From: CAADGU01 sp964467705
GTDB taxonomy: Bacteria; Chloroflexota; Anaerolineae; Promineifilales; Promineifilaceae
Reading direction: 5' to 3'
DNA: 64,000 nucleotides
NCBI GenBank assembly: GCA_964467705.1
Contig: CAYXUZ010000004.1
Span: forward strand, 1 to 64,000
This document shows positions 16,744 to 25,517 of the stretch, one piece after another. A program made the position numbers and the translations under genes. A model generated the notes under the pieces. That model was not told the DNA's origin. It saw only the letters and a program-made list of their open reading frames with translations, and made no database searches. The first letter of the stretch is position 1, and the number at the start of each line of letters is the position of its first letter.

Positions 16744-17715
16744 CTACTGAGCGGATTCCGCTTCTGTGGCGACAACACCTGATTCGAGCAATCTTGGCTG
16801 GTAAATGGAACCATTTTGCTTGTACCGTATTTGCCCCCAATCCCCTGCTGTCTCTTGCGGGTCCTTTACTCCCGCCTCTTTAATTACTCTTTCAATGGCT
16901 ACCTGACAATACTGTTCATTGTTATCTATCAGGATACAGTTGCGGTTTTCGGCCAGGGCGGCTACGGCCGTTGACCCACTGCCCCCGAACGGATCAACGA
17001 TCAACCCATATTCAGGACTTAACAAGCGAATAAAGAAAAGGGGTAAATCTATCGGAAACACCGCCGGGTGCTGTTTGTTTTTACCCACGACAGCACTGGT
17101 AAGCACATTGCTTGGCAAAACCGTTTCCTTGCCCACCCACCGGGACACATCACGCCCAAAGCCGCTGTCATTAACTGAATTGTGGCGGCTTAAATCATTT
17201 TCTCCCAGATTACTTAACCGTGTTTCCGCCCAATCCCCTATCGGCACCTTGACCGCTTCCGGGTTAAAAAACGGTTTTTTATCCTTTGCCAGATGAAAAC
17301 AGTATTCCCAACCATCGCGCAAACGGGTAGGCCAATAACCGGGCATCGGGTTCGTCTTGTGCCAGAGATAGTCGTCTATGGCATACCATCCCTTTTCACA
17401 CAATGCCTCCACCATATGCCATACATACCGGTGACGAACGCCATTAACTACCCGGTCTTTGATGTTGATAACCAGGCTGCCTGTTGGTTTGAGTGCCTCA
17501 TAGAACGGCTCGTGGAAGGTCAAAAACCATTGGGCAAAATCATCAGGGTGTACGCTGTCATAATGCCGCCGCCGAGCGTCTGCATAAGGGGGCGATGTGA
17601 CAATCAGATCTACTTGCCCCTTCAAATCACGTAGCATCTGGCGGCTATCATCACAAATAACGGTGCAAGAAACATCAAGGCCATTTGAGTTCTTTTTGAG
17701 TAATGTTTTTCGCAT
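16744..17715 (-). CDS. Site-specific DNA methyltransferase, beta class (SPPY type)
   Basis: A 323-aa amino-methyltransferase. Catalytic motif TSPPY (about residues 40-44, preceded by DLIV) comes before the AdoMet-binding DPFGGSGSTAVAALA (about 243-257), the order that defines the beta class. The SPPY form is commonest in N4-cytosine enzymes but also occurs in N6-adenine enzymes. The target-recognition part lies between the motifs. GAGG is seven bases before ATG 17715. The gene starts 12 bases after the putative endonuclease gene, so it should protect the host from that partner. Confidence 0.9.
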   Translation of the reverse strand: MRKTLLKKNSNGLDVSCTVICDDSRQMLRDLKGQVDLIVTSPPYADARRRHYDSVHPDDFAQWFLTFHEPFYEALKPTGSLVINIKDRVVNGVRHRYVWHMVEALCEKGWYAIDDYLWHKTNPMPGYWPTRLRDGWEYCFHLAKDKKPFFNPEAVKVPIGDWAETRLSNLGENDLSRHNSVNDSGFGRDVSRWVGKETVLPSNVLTSAVVGKNKQHPAVFPIDLPLFFIRLLSPEYGLIVDPFGGSGSTAVAALAENRNCILIDNNEQYCQVAIERVIKEAGVKDPQETAGDWGQIRYKQNGSIYQPRLLESGVVATEAESAQ

Positions 17716-17727
17716 CTATCTACCTCT

Positions 17728-18678
17728 TCAACTACAAAAAAAGCGCACTAATTTGTGAGGATCATGGAAAATACCAGCTTCATCTAGCAAGCCTTTTTGC
17801 CGACAAGCAGCGCCAAACGATTCCAACACAGCTTCTGGAATCTCAATTTCTGAAGATAAATCCACCTGCGCCTGCATCTCAATCAGCACATCCAACACCA
17901 ACGTCATGATCTCTTCATAGGTGTAGTTGGCAAAAAAGGGCCAGAGAAAATCAGAGAGCCAGACTTCGGTATTGTGTGAATACGGCCGTTTTGTCCTTTG
18001 CTCCACCTTAATGTGCCGTTGCCCTTTGTCCATAGTAATAGCAAAGACACAACAGTAAGGGCCAACCCGATTTTTATCGGTATTGGCCATCACTTCCAAT
18101 GCCTGAATCGCTTTCGGCCAATCCTGCCCACCCATTGTATTACGACGATTTTTAACCGAGACGTACAAACTGAGTGGTTTCGTTTGTGAATCAGCACACT
18201 CTATCACGGCGTTAAAATCGGCTTCGGCCGCGCCAATATCGGAGACAGAACGGAAACGGCCGCTGGCAACTGTGCAATCAAACAGCAAAAATTGGTAACG
18301 CCAGCCAGAGTTCATTCGCCCTTTTTGTACCATCCAGTTACGGAACTGCTCCTGGCCAACTGCCCGGTAATCTTTTGTATGCACCTGATGAGCAGTGGAA
18401 GCCGGGTCGCCACAATAACGTTTGAAGTAGCTAAATAGCTTCTTGCCAGTTTTTTCGTAGATGGCCTCTTTTTCAGCCTCCGTCGCCTCATCCGGGATGG
18501 ATAGAATTTCGCGGCTTGATTTTTGGTTGGCCTGACGAATCGCTTTGCGTACCATCTGCTCCATTACTTCATGAGCGATCTTGCCGGTATGTGGCGCCAG
18601 CGCCGCAACATCCATCAACCCATGCTCTTTGCTTTGGGGATCATCAATGCGCGGATATTGTTGTGGTGTGATTTTCAT
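17728..18678 (-). CDS. Putative type II restriction endonuclease partner
   Basis: A 316-aa protein in an operon with the methyltransferase. No family is recognised for certain. The central EADFNAVIECAD...LSLYVSVKNRRN (roughly residues 155-185) has the spacing of a PD-(D/E)xK nuclease core: an acidic residue, a beta hairpin, then a strand ending xVK. The flanks are helical and basic. Start 18678 is chosen because AAAGGA lies six bases upstream; a GTG 33 bases out has no site. Function rests mainly on gene neighbourhood: a solitary gene of about 300 codons beside a beta-class methylase, with a small HTH gene divergent to both. Confidence 0.6.
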   Translation of the reverse strand: MKITPQQYPRIDDPQSKEHGLMDVAALAPHTGKIAHEVMEQMVRKAIRQANQKSSREILSIPDEATEAEKEAIYEKTGKKLFSYFKRYCGDPASTAHQVHTKDYRAVGQEQFRNWMVQKGRMNSGWRYQFLLFDCTVASGRFRSVSDIGAAEADFNAVIECADSQTKPLSLYVSVKNRRNTMGGQDWPKAIQALEVMANTDKNRVGPYCCVFAITMDKGQRHIKVEQRTKRPYSHNTEVWLSDFLWPFFANYTYEEIMTLVLDVLIEMQAQVDLSSEIEIPEAVLESFGAACRQKGLLDEAGIFHDPHKLVRFFCS

Positions 18679-18781
18679 GGCGTCCTTTACCTGTTGGGAA
18701 TAATACGCCACTTATTCTAGCAAATTTGTTCGGATAAGGGTACGAAAAAGCCCGACTTATTCGATCTCTGGTAGGCAACTG

Positions 18782-18823
18782 TTAACAAATACGTTAACAT
18801 TCTTACATGGATTAGGCTACTAT
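18782..18823 (+). promoter_or_regulatory. Promoter with paired GTTAAC operator
   Basis: Two GTTAAC palindromes, at 18781-18786 and 18793-18798, lie 12 bp apart centre to centre. The right one overlaps the -35 TTAACA (18794-18799), followed by an 18-base spacer and -10 TACTAT (18818-18823). This is the layout of an autorepressor site and sits between the HTH gene and the R-M genes. Confidence 0.6.
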
Positions 18824-18856
18824 GATGAGAATGTTCAAGAAGACATCTGGCTACAT

Positions 18857-19150
18857 ATGATTAAAACACACAACGAGATGGTCAATAAGTGGATGGAAGA
18901 CCCTGACTTCAAGCAAGAATATGACGCGCTTGAGGCTGAGTTTGCCCTGTTTGATGAATTGCTGCGAGCGCGCAAAGAAGCAGGACTGACCCAGGCAGAA
19001 GTGGCCGAAAGAATGGGTACAAAAACATCGGCTGTAGCTCGCCTGGAGGCTGGCGGTGGCAGCCAAAAACATTCCCCTTCCATCGCCACCTTACAAAAAT
19101 ATGCGAAAGCAGTTGGCGGCCACCTGGAAATTCGGCTCGTTCGTGAATGA
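18857..19150 (+). CDS. XRE-type HTH regulator, HigA-like
   Basis: A 97-aa protein. The N-terminal helices (NKWMEDPDFKQEYDALEAEF) are followed by an XRE HTH (about residues 42-75, RKEAGLTQAEVAERMGT) and a short C-terminal tail (LEIRLV). This layout is that of HigA antitoxins. No HigB/RelE toxin open frame lies on either side; the 70 bases upstream encode only a nine-codon frame. It is therefore an orphan antitoxin or a controller (C-protein analogue) for the divergent R-M genes. The GTTAAC pair upstream is the probable binding site. Confidence 0.8.
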   Translation: MIKTHNEMVNKWMEDPDFKQEYDALEAEFALFDELLRARKEAGLTQAEVAERMGTKTSAVARLEAGGGSQKHSPSIATLQKYAKAVGGHLEIRLVRE

Positions 19151-19223
19151 TTCCTTCCTTCGAGGAGTATGGGAAACTGGCACCATGTGCGGGACACGAG
19201 GGATGTCTCGCTATGCTGCCTCG

Positions 19224-20294
19224 CTATTCGGCACATTCAAATGGCAAAGGAAATTCAGAAACCGATTCACTCCCCCTTTGAAACGTCTCTACCGTTTCGT
19301 GTGGGAGTAACGGCCGTGCAGCAACCATGTATATCCTGTCCTCCTCGTTAAAAACTATTCGTTTCATTCGATAATCGAACAATTGGAGCAAAGATTCAAC
19401 GTTGTCTTCAATCAGCACCCCTTGATAGTCATTATCATTAACAGATGTGATTAGTTCGGACAATAACGGCAAATTTTCCGGCCAACTTTGAATCTCCTGT
19501 ACGTTTTCACTGGATATTTCTTCTATCCACAGAACTACCCGATCAGGCTTGTATGGTGTACCTTTCTCAATTCTATAATTGTTCAAAAGATCGTAAGTTG
19601 CAGCTACCTCGTCAATGACATATGGTAAATAACTGTAATAAATAACGACTATTTTGGGTGTAGGCCCATTGACCTTAATCACATAGCTTGGCCCACCATC
19701 GCTAAATTCTACGGAATCATCAAATTCATAAATAGGATCACTTGTCCAGTTGAAACCATCCCCTTCAATTTCAAAAAAACCTGTATCTGCAATGGACTTG
19801 AGAAGGGAACATATTTGACCTGGTGAGAGGAATACCTGCTTAAACGTATATCCAGATCTATCTTCATAGAAACCAAAGTCGCCCTCACGAAATAAAACTT
19901 GCCCATCAGAATACAGAACCAGGTTGGGTGTATTCCGACCTAGATAATCCAGGATTTGGTCACCACCGTCGCCACCTGACATTCCAAATTGGAGGATGAC
20001 TTGTTTTGTTTTCCCCGGCATAGGTGATGGTAACAGTATTGGGGTATAAGAGGATGTTGGTAAAGGGAAATCTGTGGGGACGGCCATAACCGTCAATGTT
20101 GGCAACGGTGTCGGAGTTGGGGTAACAGTGGCGACTGTCACGGCCGTAATACTCGCCTCTATCTCGCTGGTTGGCTGCACAACAGGTGTCGTCGTCACTG
20201 GTTCTTTGGTTTCCACCACCACCGCCTCACCCGCATAACAACCCGTGACCATGAGCAAGGATAAAATGGATGTCAAAAGATAAACTCGAATCAT
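19224..20294 (-). CDS. Lipoprotein of unknown function, paralogue 1
   Basis: A 356-aa protein. The lipoprotein signal ends LMVTGCYAGE, then comes a Thr/Pro/Val-rich linker to about residue 90 and a C-terminal domain of about 260 residues with aromatic-rich strands (VLYSDGQVLFREGDFGFYEDRSG). GGAGG lies eight bases before ATG 20294. The signal and linker (GCxAGExVVVETxEP, VVQPTxEIE, SITAVTV) are nearly the same as in the next gene, while the C-terminal domains differ. The last half has no family I can name. Confidence 0.75.
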   Translation of the reverse strand: MIRVYLLTSILSLLMVTGCYAGEAVVVETKEPVTTTPVVQPTSEIEASITAVTVATVTPTPTPLPTLTVMAVPTDFPLPTSSYTPILLPSPMPGKTKQVILQFGMSGGDGGDQILDYLGRNTPNLVLYSDGQVLFREGDFGFYEDRSGYTFKQVFLSPGQICSLLKSIADTGFFEIEGDGFNWTSDPIYEFDDSVEFSDGGPSYVIKVNGPTPKIVVIYYSYLPYVIDEVAATYDLLNNYRIEKGTPYKPDRVVLWIEEISSENVQEIQSWPENLPLLSELITSVNDNDYQGVLIEDNVESLLQLFDYRMKRIVFNEEDRIYMVAARPLLPHETVETFQRGSESVSEFPLPFECAE

Positions 20295-20369
20295 TCTGGC
20301 TGCCTCCAAAGGCGAATATCTCTGAACTCTATCTGGCAGGAGACCAGACAGGGCAAAACAACGAACAAA

Positions 20370-21692
20370 CTACTGCTCACCGTTTTCATTTACAGGTGTG
20401 AGGAAAAGAATGCCTAAATCGTTTTCTTGATTATACCCAACATAAGCGATTGCATTTGCCTCTGGCGAGTAAGACCAGAGCCAACTCCCCGTATCAGTAG
20501 TCGGATAAAACGGTACTGCTGAGGCCACCAATCGCTCCACCGGCGTATCCTTGCTCAAAGCTACAAAATAAAGTGAAGCTTCGCGTAAATCAAAGAGATT
20601 ATCATAATCTTCCACGGGAAGTATAGGGAGGACAGCATGATCAAAAATGTATATCCCTGTTCCCCCTCTATCCCACTGAAACATGCCAAATTTGTTACTT
20701 ACCGCTCTTGATTCCAATGTTTCAAGTTCCAAAACGTGTAAAACATAATCCTCTTCGTTGAAAGATTCATAAACTGGAGAACCAACAAAAGCCAACTGTT
20801 TTCCATTAGGACTAAATTCAGGAAACAATCCGCTAACGAAAAAATTATCAACCTGTGTAATTGAGTAAAGCGCGCTAACAACGGCGCTATCTGTCGTGAC
20901 TAAATAATGAGTATATTGACCCGGCATTCCAGGGAATTGTACGCCGACCACAAGCCATTTATCAGCTTGAGACCAATCTGCATAGGAAGCAGACGCAACA
21001 ACCTCTTCAAGTTTCTGCGGGTTAGAACCATCAATAGAAGCCAACCACGTATCGCCATCACCTGTTGTGAGGGGTGTAAAAACAATATAGTTATTTGTTG
21101 GTGATTCCAACAACTTGAAACGTCCCGGACATACTTCATTCCAAGTACCTTGATCTGCCGGGCAGAGATTTAGTTGTTGCCTCACATCGTCGCTTACTCG
21201 GCTTTCAGGGGGGGCGACTGGCGACTTTTCACCACTTGTAATGTCATACCGCCACCAAGACCACTTCCAGTGTTCAGAAGAGTTGTAATCCTGAATAGCG
21301 TAAATCAAGGCCTTGCCGTTTTCTTCCCAGGCAACATACCGCAATGTGACAGTCGAGCTAAGTTCTTGTATAGAAACGTACTCTCCTGGCAAGAATTCAC
21401 CTGGTGTGGGCGTTGGTATTTCCTCAGTTGCCTGACTTTGAGGGGTTTGTTCTTCCAACACAACTGATATTTCAACAGTTAGGGTGGGTGGTGCCGTCGT
21501 TAGCAGTGATTGAGTTGCAATCACGGTCACGGCCGTCACACTCACCTCTATCTCCCTGGTTGGCTGCACAACAGGTGGTGTCGCCGCTGGTTCTCTGGTT
21601 TCCACCACCACCACCTCACCTGCAAAACATCCCGTTACCACGAACAAGAGAGCGATGCTCCACCAAAAATGCACTTGTCTCATTATTTGCAT
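20370..21692 (-). CDS. Lipoprotein with TolB/WD40-like propeller, paralogue 2
   Basis: About 440 aa. The lipoprotein signal ends FVVTGCFAGE, the Thr/Pro linker runs to about residue 105, and a beta-propeller-like domain follows with repeated FSPNGKQLAFVG-, DGDTWLASIDGSNPQ- and YSPEANAIAYVGYN-type blades, as in TolB and the DPP-IV N-terminal region. It probably binds or senses something at the cell surface. It shares its N-terminal 60 residues with the gene 75 bases downstream. The exact start is unclear: ATG at 21692, ATG at 21683 or TTG at 21710. Confidence 0.75.
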   Translation of the reverse strand: MQIMRQVHFWWSIALLFVVTGCFAGEVVVVETREPAATPPVVQPTREIEVSVTAVTVIATQSLLTTAPPTLTVEISVVLEEQTPQSQATEEIPTPTPGEFLPGEYVSIQELSSTVTLRYVAWEENGKALIYAIQDYNSSEHWKWSWWRYDITSGEKSPVAPPESRVSDDVRQQLNLCPADQGTWNEVCPGRFKLLESPTNNYIVFTPLTTGDGDTWLASIDGSNPQKLEEVVASASYADWSQADKWLVVGVQFPGMPGQYTHYLVTTDSAVVSALYSITQVDNFFVSGLFPEFSPNGKQLAFVGSPVYESFNEEDYVLHVLELETLESRAVSNKFGMFQWDRGGTGIYIFDHAVLPILPVEDYDNLFDLREASLYFVALSKDTPVERLVASAVPFYPTTDTGSWLWSYSPEANAIAYVGYNQENDLGILFLTPVNENGEQ

Positions 21693-21765
21693 GACCTTTT
21701 TGGAAACCAATCCAATTATGCATCATTATCCGTGAAAATCCGTCTTATCCGTCCCCTCCGTGATC

Positions 21766-24597
21766 CTATGATCCAATCGTAATCGCAATCGTGTGCGGTT
21801 CGCCGACATAGTTACTGTCCTTCACCACGATGAGCCGCAGCAGGTAATCGNNNNNNNNNNGCGGCAGCGCGTCGGCGTGCAGCATTTCCAGCGGGCCATT
21901 GATGACCGGCGTGTTGTGCGTGTCGCCCAACGTCACCCAGTCGTAATTGCCATCCCCTTTGGGGGTGCCCAGTTCAATTTTGTAGAACTGCACCACCTGG
22001 GGATCAAAATCGGCCGTACCCACAATGGGCATGATACCGCTCACCTTCTCCCCCTGCGCCGGGCTAGTGATGCGGTAAACGGCCGTCCGGTTGGGATCGC
22101 GGGCCAGCGCCAGCAAGTCTTCGGTGCAGGTTTGCGTGGGCAGCAGCGGCAGGTTGTGTGCCTGCGCCCATTCGTGGGCCGCTTTCAGGCTCTCCGGGTT
22201 GCGCGGCGGGGACAGGAAAAGCTGCGGCAGCGCGTCGGGTGGCAGAACGGCCGTGTCTGTCCCCTGGGCAAAGTGACAAAATAGCTGCGGCGGCGGAGCG
22301 TCTTCGTCTACCGGTTGGGCGGCTAAAACCTCAGCGGGCAAGGGAGGGAGGGGCACGGCCGTTGCCCGCCACACCGCCGGTTCAATTTGCTCCCATCGTA
22401 CCAGACTCGAATCAGGCGTTGGCGCGTCAGCAGCCATCTCATCCACCAGGAACCACTCCTCACCTGATGGCGCACACTCCACCGATCCGATGGCAAGGAT
22501 GGTGATGGCACACAACGGCCGTTTCTCCAACCCATCCGGCGGTGTAAATTCGCGTGGCCCCTCCACGCCCAATGTGGACAGGAGATCGTAGTTGCCNNNN
22601 NNNNNNNNNNNNNNNNNNNNNNNNNNNNNNNNNNNNNNNNNNNNNNNNNNNNNNNNNNNNNNNNNNNNNAAATCGCGCCACAGCGGCGCAGCCCCCGTCA
22701 GCCCAGAGATGTTCACCATTTCACTATTGTCCGTGTTGCCCGTCCACACCCCCACCACCAGGTCAGGTGTGTACCCCATCGTCCAGTTATCGCGGAAATC
22801 ATTGGTCGTGCCCGTTTTGGCCGCCGCCGGGAAAGGCAGCGCCAGCGGATTATCCCGCCCCATCGCCGCCATCCGCGCCGCATCATCATCCAAAATATCG
22901 CTGATGAGGAAAGCCACGCGGGGATCAAGCACCTGCTCCCCGGCCACCGGCGGCTGCTCAAAAAGCACCTCACCATTGCTCTTTTGCACCTGCAAAATGG
23001 CAACCGGCGCCACTTTTTGTCCCTCATTGGCAAAGACACCATACGCAGCGGCCATGTCCAACGGCGTTACTTCACCGCCGCCCAATGTCAGCGACAGTCC
23101 ATACGCATTGGGGTCATCGCCCCAGGTGGTGATGCCCAGTTGCCGGGCAAATTCCATGAACCGGGGCACGCCAATGTCTTGCAGCGTCAGGATGGCGGGC
23201 ACGTTGTAACTGTTGGCTAAAGCGGTACGCAGCCGCACCGGGCCATGATACGCGCCATCGTAATTGACCGGCCGATAACTGGTGCCGTCAAATTGGGGAT
23301 ATTTCACTTCCACATCCCATAGCAGGTCAGCGGCCGTCCAGGCGGGTGTCTCGTCACCCACCGGCGAGAGGGCGGCGGCGTAGGTGAGCGGTTTGATGGA
23401 GCTGCCGGGCTGCTGCGGCGAGAGGGTGACGTTGACACGGCCGTCAATCACATCATTGTGATAATCCACACTACCCAACATCGCCAAAATTTCGCCATTG
23501 TTCGGGTTCAGGGCGATCATGGCCGCGTTGGTCAGATTATGCTGCGGGTCAATGGAATCCACATGCTGCCGCGCTAACTGCTCGGCCAGCCGTTGGTAGT
23601 TCAAATCCAGGCTGGTAGTCACGCGCAGGCCGCCGTTGGCCACCATCTCCGCGCCAAACATCTCTTCCAACTGCTGCCGGGCGTAAACGGCAAAGTGGGG
23701 CGCGGTCAGGCTCACTTCCTGCGCGGCAAAGGTGAGCGGCTGCTGGTACGCATTTTCGGCATCCGTCTGGGTGATGAATCCCTCGCTGACCATCAGGTTG
23801 AGTACCAGCCATTGGCGCTCTTTGGCCGCTTCCAGGTTGCGCAGCGGGTCCAGGTCTACCGGGCTTTGGGGCAGCGCGGCCAGCAGGCTGGCTTCGGCCA
23901 ATGTCAGGCTGGCGGCCGGTTTGTCAAAGTAGGTCTGCGCCGCCGCTTCAATGCCGTAGGCCAGATTACCGTAGTAAATTTCGTTCAGGTACATCTCCAA
24001 AATTTCATCTTTGCTGTAATCCCGGTTCATGATCCAGGCCAGGATGATCTCTTTGGTTTTGCGGTTGTAGGAGACTTCGGTACGTTCGTCGTAATCGAAG
24101 GCCAGGTGGCGGACGAGTTGTTGGGTGATGGTGGATGCGCCCACGGGACGGCCGTCCCGATTCCGCAAGTTGGCAATCAGCGCCGCCACCAACGAGGGCA
24201 CATCGGCGCCCACATTTTCGTAGAAGCTGTCGTCTTCCACCGAAATCGTCGCGTTGATTAAATCCTGAGGGATGTCGCTGAGGGGTACGGCCGTGCGTTT
24301 ACCCTCGCCAAAAATCTCCCACAACAGTTCGCCATTGCGGTCAAAAATTTGGGTGGTCTCAAACGTTTCCCGGTCGCGGGCGGCGTCTAGCTTGGTGATG
24401 CCCTCTTCTATTTCGGCGGAAAGATTGGAGTAAACCAGCGTTCCGGCAATGAGAACGCCAGCAAAAATGGCAAACGCCAGCAGCAAAAGGCCGCCGAGGA
24501 ACAGTTTGCCCAGGCAGCCCAGACAGCCCCGTTTGGGTTGGGCAGTGGGAGCAGGTTGGTAGGGAGTGTACGGCCGTGTTTTTTCGTTTTGCATCAT
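21766..24597 (-). CDS. Class A penicillin-binding protein (GT51 plus transpeptidase)
   Basis: About 943 aa. A Cys-rich juxtamembrane stretch (KRGCLGCLGKLF) and one membrane helix lead to a GT51 transglycosylase (about residues 75-270) with catalytic Glu near 120 in SVEDDSFYEN and GASTITQQLVRH. The transpeptidase follows with SSIK (Ser about 398) and KTGTTNDFRDNW (Lys about 594). The last 300 residues include a Cys-paired region and an Ig-like domain. It polymerises and cross-links peptidoglycan outside the membrane. Two assembly gaps (21851-21860 and 22597-22669) lie in the gene; the frame stays open across both as drawn. Confidence 0.93.
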   Translation of the reverse strand: MMQNEKTRPYTPYQPAPTAQPKRGCLGCLGKLFLGGLLLLAFAIFAGVLIAGTLVYSNLSAEIEEGITKLDAARDRETFETTQIFDRNGELLWEIFGEGKRTAVPLSDIPQDLINATISVEDDSFYENVGADVPSLVAALIANLRNRDGRPVGASTITQQLVRHLAFDYDERTEVSYNRKTKEIILAWIMNRDYSKDEILEMYLNEIYYGNLAYGIEAAAQTYFDKPAASLTLAEASLLAALPQSPVDLDPLRNLEAAKERQWLVLNLMVSEGFITQTDAENAYQQPLTFAAQEVSLTAPHFAVYARQQLEEMFGAEMVANGGLRVTTSLDLNYQRLAEQLARQHVDSIDPQHNLTNAAMIALNPNNGEILAMLGSVDYHNDVIDGRVNVTLSPQQPGSSIKPLTYAAALSPVGDETPAWTAADLLWDVEVKYPQFDGTSYRPVNYDGAYHGPVRLRTALANSYNVPAILTLQDIGVPRFMEFARQLGITTWGDDPNAYGLSLTLGGGEVTPLDMAAAYGVFANEGQKVAPVAILQVQKSNGEVLFEQPPVAGEQVLDPRVAFLISDILDDDAARMAAMGRDNPLALPFPAAAKTGTTNDFRDNWTMGYTPDLVVGVWTGNTDNSEMVNISGLTGAAPLWRDXXXXXXXXXXXXXXXXXXXXXXXXXGNYDLLSTLGVEGPREFTPPDGLEKRPLCAITILAIGSVECAPSGEEWFLVDEMAADAPTPDSSLVRWEQIEPAVWRATAVPLPPLPAEVLAAQPVDEDAPPPQLFCHFAQGTDTAVLPPDALPQLFLSPPRNPESLKAAHEWAQAHNLPLLPTQTCTEDLLALARDPNRTAVYRITSPAQGEKVSGIMPIVGTADFDPQVVQFYKIELGTPKGDGNYDWVTLGDTHNTPVINGPLEMLHADALPXXXXDYLLRLIVVKDSNYVGEPHTIAITIGS
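21851..21860. other. Assembly gap (10 N)
   Basis: A 10-N run inside the C-terminal part of the PBP gene. Its true size is unknown. Confidence 0.99.
22597..22669. other. Assembly gap (73 N)
   Basis: A gap of estimated length within the PBP gene, just after the transpeptidase KTG region. The frame is kept. Confidence 0.99.
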
Positions 24598-24599
24598 GT

Positions 24600-24655
24600 C
24601 ACCATCAGAATTGAGATTAGGAGATTAAGAGACTGAGAGATTGAGTCTCCCAGTC
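24600..24655. repeat. Intergenic GAGATT/AATCTC repeat
   Basis: Units close to GAGATTAG and AGAGACTG in direct order, then their complement GTCTCCCAGTCTC. It is one of the short-period (about 8 bp) palindromic arrays of this genome and lies between the PBP start and the Uma2 promoter. Confidence 0.7.
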
Positions 24656-24719
24656 TCAAAAACAATACTCCTCTCATTCTACCCACTCCCCCATTCCCCA
24701 CCCGTCGCCCAGAGGACGA

Positions 24720-24747
24720 TTGAGCAACGGGAAATATGCGGTACAAT
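24720..24747 (+). promoter_or_regulatory. Predicted promoter of the Uma2 gene
   Basis: TTGAGC (24720-24725), 16-base spacer, TACAAT (24742-24747). GGAGG and the ATG follow within 25 bases. Confidence 0.55.
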
Positions 24748-24770
24748 AGCCGCAGCGGAGGTATAGAAAA

Positions 24771-25505
24771 ATGGCCGAACCCGTTTTGGAACGCACCTTC
24801 ATCTATCAAGAAGAACACGAACTGCCCGACCCTGTAGATGTCAGCCACCTGGTAACGGAGGATGATACGCCCGTGGACAATCTCTTTTCCGAACGACAAA
24901 TGGATTTGTTGATTGACAGTTTGTATGCGTCATGGAGTGGGCCGGCGGACGGACGTCCCTTTCTGGCCATGGCCAACGTCGCCCTCTATTTTACGCCGCG
25001 CCAACAACCCCTCGTGCCCGATGCCTTGATCAGTCTGGACGTGGAATCGCCAACGGACGTATGGAAAAAGGAAAACCGTTCCTACTTCATCTGGGAATAT
25101 GGCAAACCGCCCGATGTTGTTGTCGAAATTGTCTCCAACCGCAAGGGTCAGGAAACGGGCTATAAACTATCACAATATGCCCGCTTAGGGATTGCCTATT
25201 ACATCGTTTTTGACCCCAATCGCCAATTGAGCAACAAACTGCTGCATGTCTACACGCTGAAAGAGAGCCGGTATCAGGAGAGTAAAAAGACCTGGCTGGC
25301 CGATGCGGGTGTGGGCGTCACCATGTGGCAAGGCATTTACCGGGATATGGAAGCCACCTGGCTGCGCTGGCAAGACGAAGAAGGCAACCTGCTGCTCACC
25401 GGCAAGGAACGGGCCGACCTGGCCGAAGAGCGGGCCAGCCTGGCGGAGGAACGGGCGGAACGGCTGGCAGATCAGTTACGTGCATTGGGTATTGAGCCAG
25501 AATAG
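24771..25505 (+). CDS. Uma2 family (DUF820) PD-(D/E)xK endonuclease
   Basis: A 244-aa protein. The Uma2 core has VPDALISLDVE (first acidic position), DVVVEIVSNRKGQE (E-x-N/K-like catalytic strand) and KLSQYARLGIAYYIVFDP, all typical of the family. The C-terminal 40 residues are a coiled coil built of LAEERA-like repeats, also common here. Uma2 proteins occur in many copies in Chloroflexota and cyanobacteria and are linked to restriction-like or mobile functions; the biological role is unclear. GGAGG lies eight bases before the ATG. A short 12-base space separates it from the YqeC-MocA gene. Confidence 0.9.
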   Translation: MAEPVLERTFIYQEEHELPDPVDVSHLVTEDDTPVDNLFSERQMDLLIDSLYASWSGPADGRPFLAMANVALYFTPRQQPLVPDALISLDVESPTDVWKKENRSYFIWEYGKPPDVVVEIVSNRKGQETGYKLSQYARLGIAYYIVFDPNRQLSNKLLHVYTLKESRYQESKKTWLADAGVGVTMWQGIYRDMEATWLRWQDEEGNLLLTGKERADLAEERASLAEERAERLADQLRALGIEPE

Positions 25506-25517
25506 ACTTGCTTGGTT

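Noticed and set aside
18781..18856. HigB toxin gene upstream of the HTH gene
   Set aside because: Only a nine-codon frame exists there, so no toxin can be claimed.
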